A stretch of DNA of 9,423 nucleotides from Chloroflexota bacterium (GCA_021785115.1 JAJYGO010000166.1:1-9423); one strand, 5' to 3'; numbered from the stretch's first letter, positions 1 to 5,696 are shown. Made by a program: numbers and translations. Notes: generated by a model not told the origin, from the sequence alone.

Positions 1-20
1 GAACTCGTGAGGGGACGACC

Positions 21-506
21 ATGCGAGCGAATGTCGGAAGGACGATCAAGCGCCTGCCGGCCATAGCTGGCGGCCTGGCTGCGTTGGCCGTAGTCGGCGG
101 TCTCGGCGGCACCGCGCTCGCCTCCATCGGAGCACAGATCATGCCGCCTGCCGGGGTTGCGGCGACCCCCGGGGGTGCTCCTGCTCCCATCGTGCAGCCG
201 AATTACCCGAAGAACGCATCCGGACTCACATATGGGAGCCTTGAGGAGGCGAACTCCCCGGATTCTGCTCCCGACCTGATCCTGGTGGAGGCTACGAACG
301 GGCGGGTGGGCTACGTGCTGAGGACTGCCCTGGACGCTGCGACCGGTGGCAACGTGTCCAATCCCTCCGAGGTAATAGCCTGGCAGAAGAAGGTCGATGC
401 GATGGCCGCCGCTGGTCAACAGACCAGCATTCCGGTCTATCTTGCCGACGGAACGACACAGATCGGCGTGTTCGTTATTTCACCGTCGCGGGTCAGCCCT
501 GAGTGA
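21..506 (+). CDS. Small secreted or membrane-anchored hypothetical protein
   Basis: The 161-residue product opens with basic residues (R2, R7, K10, R11) followed by a hydrophobic Ala/Gly/Val-rich stretch at about 13-36. This is a signal peptide or a single N-terminal membrane anchor, so the rest should lie outside the cytoplasm. A Pro/Ala-rich linker (about 41-62) leads to a small domain (about 70-160) with the segments PDLILVEATNGRVGYV and IPVYLADGTTQIGVFVI. These read as short beta hairpins, as in small extracytoplasmic proteins of high-GC Gram-positives. GAGGGG at 9-14, six bases before the ATG, supports the start. The gene converges with the ATPase gene that ends at 579. No catalytic motif is visible and I do not recognise a named family. 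The reading frame is secure; function is unknown. Confidence 0.8.
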   Translation: MRANVGRTIKRLPAIAGGLAALAVVGGLGGTALASIGAQIMPPAGVAATPGGAPAPIVQPNYPKNASGLTYGSLEEANSPDSAPDLILVEATNGRVGYVLRTALDAATGGNVSNPSEVIAWQKKVDAMAAAGQQTSIPVYLADGTTQIGVFVISPSRVSPE

Positions 507-551
507 TCCCCCGCGCATAACGGACAGTCCCGTCCCAGGGAGGCATTCGTG

Positions 552-567
552 GTGGGAGGAAACCCAC
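552..567. terminator. Possible weak bidirectional terminator hairpin
   Basis: GTGGG (552-556) and CCCAC (563-567) can pair around a 6-base loop, in the 72-base gap between two converging genes. The stem is short and no U-run follows on either side, so this is only a weak candidate. Confidence 0.2.
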
Positions 568-578
568 TCACCAATCTG

Positions 579-1700
579 TCAGGAGGTGAGCTCTCGGACG
601 TATCGAGCGAAGAGCGGCTCGGCGAACGCGTAGGCTCCGCGGCCGGTCCGGCGAATGATCCCCTCCCTCTCGAGCTTCTCCACCGTCCGTCGCACAGATG
701 TCGTCGACCGTCCGGGGCCGTAGATCGGCCTCCCGTGAGCGATGCGTGCCGCGGTGACCCGAGTACCCGGAGGCTCGTCGAGTCGCCGCCAGATCTCATC
801 GAACTTGATGCGAAGGCTGTCGTATGTCTTCTGCTCGGCGAGCTCAACGGCGCGGCGAGCTTCGGGGCTCAGGCTCCGGATGGTCAGCAGATGCTCGCAT
901 GCCTCCATCAAGTGGCGGGGGTGGCCGCCCGTGAACTCGATGAGTGCGTCCGCATCGCCGTCCTCGAGCGGAACGTCGAGTTTCGCGAACCGCTGCTCGA
1001 TGTAGCGGCGCCAAGCCTCCGCGTCTGGTGCCGCGAGAACGACCGGAACCGCCAACCCGAAAGGCATGAACTGGGGATCCTTGAAGAGCCGTTCGAGCAC
1101 GCTGACTTCGGAACCCATAAACACGTAGGCCGTGTGGGTCATGCTGTGCTGGAGGATCGCCCGAACTCGAGTGAAGATCGTCGGGGATACGTTCCGCAGG
1201 TCGCTGAACTCGTCGTACACGACGACACACCGCTTCGACTTCTGCGACGCGAGGTCGTCCGCCAGGCGCAGTGCCCGCTCGAGCAGGGCCGATGTGGGGC
1301 GAGGTTCACGTCCGTGGAACGTCAGGGCAAGATCGATGTCTGACTGATAGAGGACGGGCTTCGGTACGCCTGCGAGGAGACTCCGCAGTTTGGCGAATGC
1401 TCCGACGGTTCCCGACACGTCGTCGTACGTCGTACGCGCGATCAGATCGGCGAGTTCCCGTTCGTCTCCGGTCGTCCGCGAGCAGTCGATGTACACGCCC
1501 CAGCCATCGCGCTTCCGGACACGCCGAAGCAGCTCGTCGATGACGCTGGTCTTGCCAACCTGACGAGGGCCGGTGAGCAACACAGAGTTGCCGTGCTCAA
1601 AGGTTCGTGCGAAGAGGTCCCGGAGGATGTCCTCGCGATCGACGAGATCCTCGCTCGGCACCGGGCCGCCGGTCGGAAACGTCCTCACGATCCTGGACAC
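579..1700 (-). CDS. STAND/archaeal-type ATPase with C-terminal winged helix
   Basis: This is a cytoplasmic P-loop NTPase of the 'ATPase domain predominantly from Archaea' type. Numbered from the GTG at 1700 (373 residues), the VDRED segment at 20-24 matches the usual entry to this fold. Walker A is GPRQVGKTS (44-52, K50) and Walker B is VVVYDE (D163, E164). A sensor-1-like FMGSE follows, then GGHPRHL at about 258-264, the GxP signature of this group. Residues about 308-371 form a winged helix (RRTVEKLEREGIIRRTGRG), which suggests DNA or partner binding. A TTG at 1736 in the same frame would add 12 residues. I prefer GTG 1700 because GAGGT lies just upstream and because the TTG falls inside the operator-like repeats. 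These proteins are often stand-alone in accessory regions; the substrate or partner is unknown. The family call is confident, the role is not. Confidence 0.85.
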   Translation of the reverse strand: MSRIVRTFPTGGPVPSEDLVDREDILRDLFARTFEHGNSVLLTGPRQVGKTSVIDELLRRVRKRDGWGVYIDCSRTTGDERELADLIARTTYDDVSGTVGAFAKLRSLLAGVPKPVLYQSDIDLALTFHGREPRPTSALLERALRLADDLASQKSKRCVVVYDEFSDLRNVSPTIFTRVRAILQHSMTHTAYVFMGSEVSVLERLFKDPQFMPFGLAVPVVLAAPDAEAWRRYIEQRFAKLDVPLEDGDADALIEFTGGHPRHLMEACEHLLTIRSLSPEARRAVELAEQKTYDSLRIKFDEIWRRLDEPPGTRVTAARIAHGRPIYGPGRSTTSVRRTVEKLEREGIIRRTGRGAYAFAEPLFARYVRELTS

Positions 1701-1714
1701 GGCGACACCTCGAG

Positions 1715-1759
1715 GATAGGCCGGGCTGCGGCACAAGATAGGCCATATCTCGGCCTATC
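1715..1759 (-). promoter_or_regulatory. Triple GATAGGCC operator candidate of the ATPase gene
   Basis: The 8-mer GATAGGCC occurs at 1715-1722 and 1737-1744, exactly 22 bases (two helical turns) apart. It occurs inverted (GGCCTATC) at 1752-1759. The last two form a perfect 8-bp inverted repeat around a 7-base spacer. The boxes lie between the ATPase start codon and its predicted promoter and overlap the -10 region, so a protein bound here should repress. The ATPase's own winged helix, or an unseen regulator, could be the ligand; that is inference. Confidence 0.55.
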
Positions 1760-1785
1760 ATCCGCCGCCCTCCGGCCCACGTCAA
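1757..1785 (-). promoter_or_regulatory. Predicted sigma-70-type promoter for the ATPase gene
   Basis: On the minus strand, TTGACG (1785-1780) is followed after 17 bases by GATGAT (1762-1757). This gives a near-consensus -35 and a moderate -10. Transcription would start near 1750, about 50 bases before the GTG start and inside the GATAGGCC inverted repeat. Confidence 0.45.
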
Positions 1786-1787
1786 CC

Positions 1788-2111
1788 GCGAGGAAGGAGG
1801 CGGCTGCCAGGCGCCAGCCGCATTCATCGCACAGGCGCGTCGCCGGGTCGGAGAAGGCGGCCGCCCACCGCCTCGGACTGTCGCACTCGACGGTGAAGCA
1901 CCACCTGGCGAATGCCCGGTCCAAGGTGGGGGCGGAGACGACCGCGCAGCTCGTATGGATCCTGGCCCCGCGGCTGCCCGAGCCTCGCGGCTCCGTTCAG
2001 GTGCAGTCAAACTTGTTCGGAGAAGCAGATTCCGGCCCGAATGGCTATGGTCCGCGTCAGTCCACGGAGACGGCTGGCGCGATCACGCCGCTCCGGCGCC
2101 GCGCCGAGTGA
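1788..2111 (+). pseudogene. Decayed LuxR-type helix-turn-helix regulator remnant
   Basis: Translation of this stretch gives EKAAAHRLGLSHSTVKHHLA followed by NARSKVGAETTAQLVWILAP. This is the recognition half of a LuxR/GerE helix-turn-helix (STVKHHL is the recognition helix) with its usual C-terminal helix. No plausible start codon with a ribosome binding site lies in frame before the motif: the nearest ATG is inside the oppositely oriented ATPase gene. The expected start of the HTH (AFIA-type residues near 1829) appears to lie in another frame, which suggests a frameshift. The frame continues past the HTH into unrelated-looking sequence and stops at 2111. I read it as a truncated, probably dead gene. 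A second copy of its HTH segment lies at 2613-2673. Confidence 0.55.
1888..1950 (+). repeat. LuxR HTH segment repeat, copy 1
   Basis: The 57 bases at 1894-1950 match 2617-2673 at 51 positions, with a 2-base gap just upstream that extends the match to 1888. Four of the six differences are third-position changes that keep the amino acid (N, A, V, T). Two change one codon (E to T). The copies therefore look like two once-coding paralogous segments rather than a fresh duplication. Confidence 0.8.
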
Positions 2112-2126
2112 AGGGACGAACCTGAC

Positions 2127-2603
2127 ATGGCGGACACGAAGACAACCACGAAGCGAAGCAGTTCGGCCAGGACGTCCGGTGACGTCTTCAGCGACGAAGA
2201 GCTCGCCGCGATGAAGGAGACGATCCGAGAGCGAAAGAAGGCGGCGAAGCTCACCCCGGAAGAGGCACGCACAGCCGGCGAGGCCGACGTCCTGGCCGCG
2301 ATCGCGGCGCTGCCCGAGGACGACCGGGCGATGGCGGCGCGCGTCCACGAGCTCGTCCTCGCGGCCGCGCCGCACCTCGTGCCCCGGACGTTCTACGGGA
2401 TGCCGGCGTACGCGAGGGACGGCAAGGTGGTCTGCTTCTTCCAGGCGAAGCTGAAGTTCAAGGTCCGCTACTCGACGCTCGGCTTCCAGCCCGACGCGCG
2501 GCTCGACGAGGGGGAGATGTGGCCGGTCGCCTTCGCCCTGACCAGCCTGTCGGCCGCGGGGGAGAGGCGGATCGCCGAGCTCGTCAAGAAGGCCGCGGGC
2601 TGA
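2127..2603 (+). CDS. DUF1801 / YdhG-like domain protein
   Basis: This is a 158-residue soluble protein. The segments RTFYGMPAYARDGKVVCFFQ (88-106, with the next residue A), KFKVRYSTLGF (110-120) and LDEGEMWPVAFAL (126-138), with a C-terminal helix ending in LVKKAAG, are the typical layout of the DUF1801 (YdhG-like, 'iron chaperone' in some annotations) fold. Residues 1-50 are a charged, low-complexity extension rich in Lys, Thr, Ser and Glu, and are probably flexible. AAGGGA at about 2111-2116 precedes the ATG. The biochemical role of the family is poorly defined; the iron-chaperone label comes from a distant frataxin-like resemblance and should not be taken as shown here. The gene stands alone between two fragments of a LuxR-type HTH. 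Family call confident, function unknown. Confidence 0.85.
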   Translation: MADTKTTTKRSSSARTSGDVFSDEELAAMKETIRERKKAAKLTPEEARTAGEADVLAAIAALPEDDRAMAARVHELVLAAAPHLVPRTFYGMPAYARDGKVVCFFQAKLKFKVRYSTLGFQPDARLDEGEMWPVAFALTSLSAAGERRIAELVKKAAG

Positions 2604-2612
2604 GGGCCGCCA

Positions 2613-2673
2613 CGACTGAAGCACCACCTGGCGAACGCGCGGTCCAAGGTCGGGGCGACGACGACGGCGCAGC
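2613..2673 (+). repeat. LuxR HTH segment repeat, copy 2 (gene fragment)
   Basis: Ten bases after the DUF1801 stop codon, the DNA again encodes KHHLANARSKVGATTTAQ, the recognition helix and following helix of a LuxR-type HTH. It is nearly identical to 1894-1950. The similarity breaks at both ends: upstream there is no HTH start, and after TTTAQ the frame runs into unrelated residues. It is an orphan fragment with no start codon. Confidence 0.75.
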
Positions 2674-2689
2674 GATCCAGTCACGCGTG

Positions 2690-2706
2690 CATGACCGCCA
2701 GTCATG
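2690..2706. repeat. Short inverted repeat between convergent genes
   Basis: CATGAC (2690-2695) and GTCATG (2701-2706) are perfect inverted arms around a 5-base spacer. They lie in the 173-base gap between the DUF1801 gene and the oppositely oriented HTH gene. It could be a small operator or a weak terminator; nothing decides between them. The rest of the gap after 2706 shows no gene, only two GGCCGGT copies at 2725 and 2734. Confidence 0.25.
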
Positions 2707-2776
2707 GCCCACCATCGATCAGTCGGCCGGTGGGGCCGGTATGTGATGGCGAGGCGCATGTGCCGCAACCCGGCCC

Positions 2777-2965
2777 TCACCCCCCGTACCGCTCGCGATA
2801 CCGACGCAGCTCCGCCTCGCTGATCCGGTAGATGCGGCGACCGCTCGCGCTGGCCAGCACCTGGGCGATGAGCCGCCCGCGCAGCACCTCCTGCCGCACG
2901 AACTCCGAGCTCACACCCAAGCGTGCCGCGACCTGCGTCGTCGTGAGCAGCGGGGGTGTCGTCAT
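2777..2965 (-). CDS. Excisionase-like small helix-turn-helix DNA-binding protein
   Basis: This 62-residue protein is almost entirely one MerR/excisionase-type winged HTH (HTH_17 style). LLTTTQVAARLGVSSEFVRQ is the HTH, GRLIAQ and GRRIYRIS form the wing strands, and SEAELRRYRERY is the closing helix. The ATG at 2965 is chosen because it leaves exactly this domain; the frame stays open far upstream only as an antisense shadow of the AAA protease gene. No good Shine-Dalgarno sequence precedes it. Proteins like this serve as recombination directionality factors (Xis) or small repressors in mobile elements. The tyrosine recombinase in the same block fits either role. The 178-base gap to the divergent AAA protease gene carries repeats that this protein could bind. 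Confidence 0.75.
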   Translation of the reverse strand: MTTPPLLTTTQVAARLGVSSEFVRQEVLRGRLIAQVLASASGRRIYRISEAELRRYRERYGG

Positions 2966-3143
2966 GCCCGGAGCGTCGGCGCCGTCGCCGGGCTGTCCAG
3001 GATCCGGCGCCGTTCGGCCTGCCCAATCTGCGCAATGTGCGCAGCCGGCGCAACGCGCGCAGCCCGGACGCTGGACGCGCGGCCCTCCGCTCTGGTGTCG
3101 TACGCGCGACCCACTCACCTGGTTCGACCCACGAGGTGCGCGC
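2966..3143. promoter_or_regulatory. Divergent intergenic control region with repeats
   Basis: This gap separates the leftward HTH gene from the rightward AAA protease gene, so both promoters should lie here. It holds two copies of CGGCGCCGT (2977-2985 and 3005-3013) and the four-unit GCGCA array at 3028-3063. No convincing -10/-35 pair is visible in the GC-rich sequence. The AAA protease frame is open through this gap, but codon content there is repeat-driven (many Ala, Gln, Pro). I take it as non-coding. Confidence 0.45.
3028..3063. repeat. Four tandem 9-bp GCGCA repeats
   Basis: Four consecutive 9-mers are CTGCGCAAT, GTGCGCAGC, CGGCGCAAC and GCGCGCAGC, with consensus NNGCGCARN. The first two contain the palindrome TGCGCA. 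A 9-bp period is less than one helical turn, so this could be a cooperative binding array or an iteron-like element. It sits about 80 bases before the AAA protease start and about 60 bases before the HTH gene start. Confidence 0.6.
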
Positions 3144-4547
3144 ATGACCGTCGAGGACCGCCCGTCCCCCCACGCCCCCGATCCCGACCCGCCGGACGAT
3201 GGGCTCGAGGCCCGCCGCTGGCGCGGTCCCCGCGTGGGCTGGGACGAGGTGATCGGCCATGAGCGACCACGCCGCGAGCTGGCCGCGCACCTTGCGCTGG
3301 CGCGGCACGCCGCCGGGCCGGAGGGCACCAGTCCGATCACGTCCGTGCTGCTTGCGGGCCCCCACGGCACGGGCAAGACGCTGCTCGCCAAGGCCCTGGC
3401 CAGCGACACCGACCTGCCCGTGTACGTCATCTCGGCGGGCGAGGACGACGCGACGGCGATCGGCGCGGCGTTCGACGCGCTGGCCGGCGTCCCCGCGATC
3501 GTCATCATCGACGAGGTCGACCTGGCCGGACGCATGCGCTGGGCGGCGACCTCCGATGACGGCGTGCGCCGGCGGGGCAGTGCCCTGATGGCCGCGCTCG
3601 ACGGCCTCTCGACGCGCCCCGGGCCCATGGTCCTGGGTCTCACGGCGGAGTCGTCCTGGTCGATCGACCCGGGCCTGCGGCGCCGCTTCGCCGTGCTGAT
3701 CGAGCTCGAGGCGCCCGACGAACCCACGCGCGAGGTGATGTTCGGCCGGTTCCTCGGCCAGGTGCCGAGCGCAGGCCCCCTCGATGTCGCCACCGCGGCG
3801 CGGCGCACGCCCGACTCGACCGGCAGCGACATCCGCGCCATGGTCACCTCCGCCTACGGCCTCGCCCTCGCCGACGGCCTGGCGGCGGTGGACCAGGCGC
3901 ACCTCGACGAGGTCCTCGCCCGCCATCGCCGCTCGACGCCCGCCCGTGTGCTCGGTCCCGACGCCGTGCGCCACCTCGCCGTCCACGAGGCCGCCCATGC
4001 CGTCGCGGTCTACCTGACGCTGGGGCCCGCGGCCCTGGCCTACGCGACGCTCGAGCCGCAGGCGCGGGGCAACGCCCACACCACGCTCGACCGCGCCTGG
4101 GCGGAGCGCCACCCGATGACCAGCCGCACCTGGCGGGCCCAGGTCCTGATCGCCTATGCCGGGCCCATCGGCGAGGAGCTCGTGCTGGGCGTGCGCATGC
4201 TGGGGGCGGAGCACGACCTGACCGTCGCCACCCGGCACCTGCGCGATGCGCTCGACGAGGGCCTCGATCCCGACATCGGCCTGGTCGCCCCGAGCGTGCT
4301 CGAGTCACGCCGCACGCATCTTGCCCGTGAGGGACGCTCGCTCGTCTGGTCCGCGGTGCTGCGCGCCTCCCGGGCCGCCGAGGCCGAGACCCGCGCCCTG
4401 CTGGAACCCCGCCGGGCCGTCATCGAACGGGTCGCCGACGCGTTGGCGGCCGCGGGCACGCTGGCCGGCCCGCGCCTCGCCGAGGCGATGGAAACGGCGG
4501 GACTGACGCCGGCAACGATCGGCGGGGCGGGGGAGGGCCCGGCGTGA
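3144..4547 (+). CDS. Soluble FtsH-like AAA+ ATPase fused to M41-type metalloprotease
   Basis: This 467-residue protein carries an AAA+ module (about 30-260) and a peptidase M41-like module (about 270-460), in FtsH order. Walker A is GPHGTGKT (72-79), Walker B is IVIIDE (D123, E124), and an arginine-finger region DPGLRRRF lies at 175-182. A lid with TPDSTGSDIRAMV lies at 222-234. The zinc site HEAAH is at 281-285, followed by YAGPIGEELVLG (338-349) and GAEHDL with D358, the place of FtsH's third zinc ligand. Unlike FtsH there is no N-terminal membrane segment and the protein is about 150 residues shorter, so it should be cytosolic. The FVG pore loop of FtsH has no counterpart: sequence runs from VISAGEDDA straight to TAIGAAFDAL. 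The ATG at 3144 is preceded by GAGGTG with a 5-base spacer. It likely degrades a protein partner under ATP control; the neighbouring regulators are candidate substrates (inference). Confidence 0.85.
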   Translation: MTVEDRPSPHAPDPDPPDDGLEARRWRGPRVGWDEVIGHERPRRELAAHLALARHAAGPEGTSPITSVLLAGPHGTGKTLLAKALASDTDLPVYVISAGEDDATAIGAAFDALAGVPAIVIIDEVDLAGRMRWAATSDDGVRRRGSALMAALDGLSTRPGPMVLGLTAESSWSIDPGLRRRFAVLIELEAPDEPTREVMFGRFLGQVPSAGPLDVATAARRTPDSTGSDIRAMVTSAYGLALADGLAAVDQAHLDEVLARHRRSTPARVLGPDAVRHLAVHEAAHAVAVYLTLGPAALAYATLEPQARGNAHTTLDRAWAERHPMTSRTWRAQVLIAYAGPIGEELVLGVRMLGAEHDLTVATRHLRDALDEGLDPDIGLVAPSVLESRRTHLAREGRSLVWSAVLRASRAAEAETRALLEPRRAVIERVADALAAAGTLAGPRLAEAMETAGLTPATIGGAGEGPA

Positions 4548-4606
4548 GCCCGTGCGCGGCGGGCGGCACGAGGGTGCCCGGGCGCCCCGGCACCGGCCCG
4601 GCGTGA
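4536..4606 (+). repeat. 12-bp direct repeat pair bracketing an intergenic palindrome
   Basis: GGCCCGGCGTGA occurs at 4536-4547, where it ends with the AAA protease stop codon, and again at 4595-4606, directly before the next gene's ATG. The two copies lie 59 bases apart and are identical. Confidence 0.6.
4573..4594. repeat. 22-bp imperfect palindrome before the small helical protein gene
   Basis: GGTGCC (4573-4578) and GGCACC (4589-4594) are perfect arms. The inner GGGC/GCCC (4580-4587) is also self-complementary, leaving only one mismatched C on each side. It lies in the 60-base gap after the AAA protease gene. It could be an mRNA hairpin that tunes downstream expression or a protein site; no U-run makes it a standard terminator. 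Confidence 0.4.
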
Positions 4607-4607
4607 C

Positions 4608-5015
4608 ATGGCGGACGACTACGCCACCGCCCTCGCCACCATCCGCAGCCAGGTCTATGCCCTGCTGGCCGAGATCGACGCCCTCGACCAGCCGCGGGCC
4701 GTGGTGATCGCTGCCGCGGACGCGGCCGACGCCGGGCACCCCGCGTACCAGGCCGCCATCGCCGGCCTGCTGTGGGCGACCACGGAGGTGCCCGGGCTGG
4801 GGATCAACATGGGGGCCGTATGCGCCGAGGTCGCGCGCAGCATGGCGCTACACCCGGTCCTCGCGGGCCTGTCCCGCGGGGACCGCGAGCACGTGATCAG
4901 CGCCGCGCAGCGGGTGGTCGCGGCGATCCTGTTTGGCCCGTGGCTGCCGCTGGCGGATCAGCAGGCGCTGCGATCCGCGTGGCGGATCGGCACGTCACGC
5001 CGTGGCTCGCCTTGA
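4608..5015 (+). CDS. Small helical hypothetical protein, linked to protease and XRE regulator
   Basis: The product is a 135-residue, Ala/Leu-rich, probably all-helical cytosolic protein. It is acidic in the first half (DD at 3-4; E22, D24, D27) and ends with a basic tail (RIGTSRRGSP). I see no known motif, no signal peptide and no long enough hydrophobic run for a membrane anchor; residues 103-114 (VVAAILFGPWLP) are the most hydrophobic. The ATG at 4608 has no evident Shine-Dalgarno sequence, being preceded by a hairpin-forming palindrome. It lies 60 bases after the protease gene and overlaps the next gene by 14 bases, so it is probably co-transcribed and coupled with both. It could be an adaptor or substrate of the protease or a partner of the XRE protein. 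These are guesses from position only. Confidence 0.65.
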   Translation: MADDYATALATIRSQVYALLAEIDALDQPRAVVIAAADAADAGHPAYQAAIAGLLWATTEVPGLGINMGAVCAEVARSMALHPVLAGLSRGDREHVISAAQRVVAAILFGPWLPLADQQALRSAWRIGTSRRGSP

Positions 5016-5598
5016 GGGGGCCGGCCCGAATCGCGAGCCGAGCCCTGCTCCCGCATCGCTCGGCCAGCGGCTCCGTCGCGCGCGCCTCCGGGCGGGCCTG
5101 ACGCAGGCGGCGCTCGGGGCCGCGCTCGGCCATTCCCAGTCGGTCATCGCCCGCTGGGAGTGGGGCGCGCTCGAGCCGCGGGTGCCCGACCTGCTCCGCC
5201 TGGCGGCCGTCCTGGGCGTGTCTGCCGATGTGCTGCTCGCTGCGCCCTCGCCGGTCCCGCGGGCCCGCTCGGGACGCACACGGGACGCGGGCGACGCGCG
5301 CCGGCTCGGCCTCGCGCTTCGACTGGCCCGGCTCGACCGCGGACTCGATCCGTACCCCGCGGGGCGGCGCGCGCGGATCGCGCCGCGACGCCTGCGCCAG
5401 ATCGAACAGGGCGCCGATCCCAGCCTCGCTGAGCTGCAGCGCCTGTGCGGGGCGGTCGGTTTCGACCTCGTCGAGCACGCGGCGAGCACAAACCTTGACG
5501 AGTGGAGCGGGCTCCATAGGGTCCAGCCGGACCCGCCCCTCCGGCTGGCGTCCGTCTCCCCTCCCGATCGGAAACGGGAGGGAAAGACGGAAGCGTAG
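5002..5598 (+). CDS. XRE-family regulator with two HTH domains
   Basis: The 198-residue protein has a clear Cro/CI-type HTH at about 20-79: LGQRLRRARLRAGLTQAALG, then SQSVIARWEWGALEPRVPDL and LGVSADVLL. A second, more divergent XRE-like unit lies at about 102-158: RLGLALRLARLDRGL, IAPRRLRQIEQGADPSLAEL and AVGFDLVEH. Two domains on one chain suggest it can read two half-sites. No LexA-type peptidase or sensor domain is present. The C-terminal tail (about 160-198) is Pro/Arg-rich and overlaps DNA hairpins. I chose the GTG at 5002, just before the first domain, because it overlaps the upstream gene's end by 14 bases, a layout typical of translational coupling. A TTG at 4933 in the same frame is less likely. 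It is a likely repressor of the surrounding module; its operators are not identified. Confidence 0.75.
   Translation: MARLEGAGPNREPSPAPASLGQRLRRARLRAGLTQAALGAALGHSQSVIARWEWGALEPRVPDLLRLAAVLGVSADVLLAAPSPVPRARSGRTRDAGDARRLGLALRLARLDRGLDPYPAGRRARIAPRRLRQIEQGADPSLAELQRLCGAVGFDLVEHAASTNLDEWSGLHRVQPDPPLRLASVSPPDRKREGKTEA
5523..5548. repeat. Inverted repeat inside the XRE gene 3' end
   Basis: CCAGCCGGA (5523-5531) and TCCGGCTGG (5540-5548) are perfect 9-bp arms around an 8-base C-rich loop. It is the first of three hairpins in a row between 5523 and 5636. Confidence 0.55.
5551..5591. terminator. Long stem-loop at the XRE gene 3' end
   Basis: TCCGTCTCCCCTCCCG (5551-5566) pairs with CGGGAGGGAAAGACGGA (5575-5591), with one extra or mismatched base, around an 8-base loop. 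The stem is strong but no U-run follows, and it ends seven bases before the XRE stop codon. It may slow or end transcription between the regulator and the recombinase, protect the mRNA 3' end, or be a structured DNA site. Confidence 0.45.
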
Positions 5599-5618
5599 CG
5601 ACACTATTTGGGTTGTGA

Positions 5619-5636
5619 GCATCCCCTACGGGATGC
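5619..5636. repeat. Perfect hairpin in the integrase leader
   Basis: GCATCCC (5619-5625) and GGGATGC (5630-5636) are perfect 7-bp arms around a CTAC loop. They lie 61 bases before the recombinase start in the 98-base leader. It could act as a transcription attenuator, an operator, or a recombinase arm site. Confidence 0.45.
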
Positions 5637-5683
5637 GCGGCCACCTCCGGCGGGCGGGTTCGGACCATCGAATCGCTCGACCC

Positions 5684-5689
5684 GGAGGT
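5684..5689 (+). promoter_or_regulatory. Strong Shine-Dalgarno site of the integrase gene
   Basis: GGAGGT lies seven bases before the ATG at 5697. It is the best ribosome binding site in the central block and fixes the start, in contrast to the weak sites of the three genes before it. Confidence 0.7.
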
Positions 5690-5696
5690 ACTCGAC

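Noticed and set aside
549..1343. Plus-strand open frame of 264 codons opposite the ATPase gene
   Set aside because: The ATPase on the minus strand has Walker motifs and a family layout. The plus frame shows none and has no ribosome binding site.
1715..1759. GATAGGCC copies as a CRISPR-like array
   Set aside because: The units are 8 bases long, only three copies, one inverted, and they lie over a promoter.
1593..2111. A full 172-residue LuxR-type protein starting at 1593
   Set aside because: Its first third is antisense to the ATPase 5' end and its promoter, and does not resemble a regulator. Only the later HTH part is meaningful, so it is listed as a remnant.
2832..3143. Longer N-terminus for the AAA protease
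   Set aside because: The extra sequence would overlap the HTH gene and consists of repeat-derived Ala/Gln/Pro runs. ATG 3144 has a good ribosome binding site just before the conserved domain.
2007..4238. Very long minus-strand open frame (743 codons) opposite the AAA protease and DUF1801 genes
   Set aside because: It is rich in Arg, Gly, Ala and Pro without any domain, and it is antisense to two genes with clear domain motifs. Long antisense frames are expected at this GC content.
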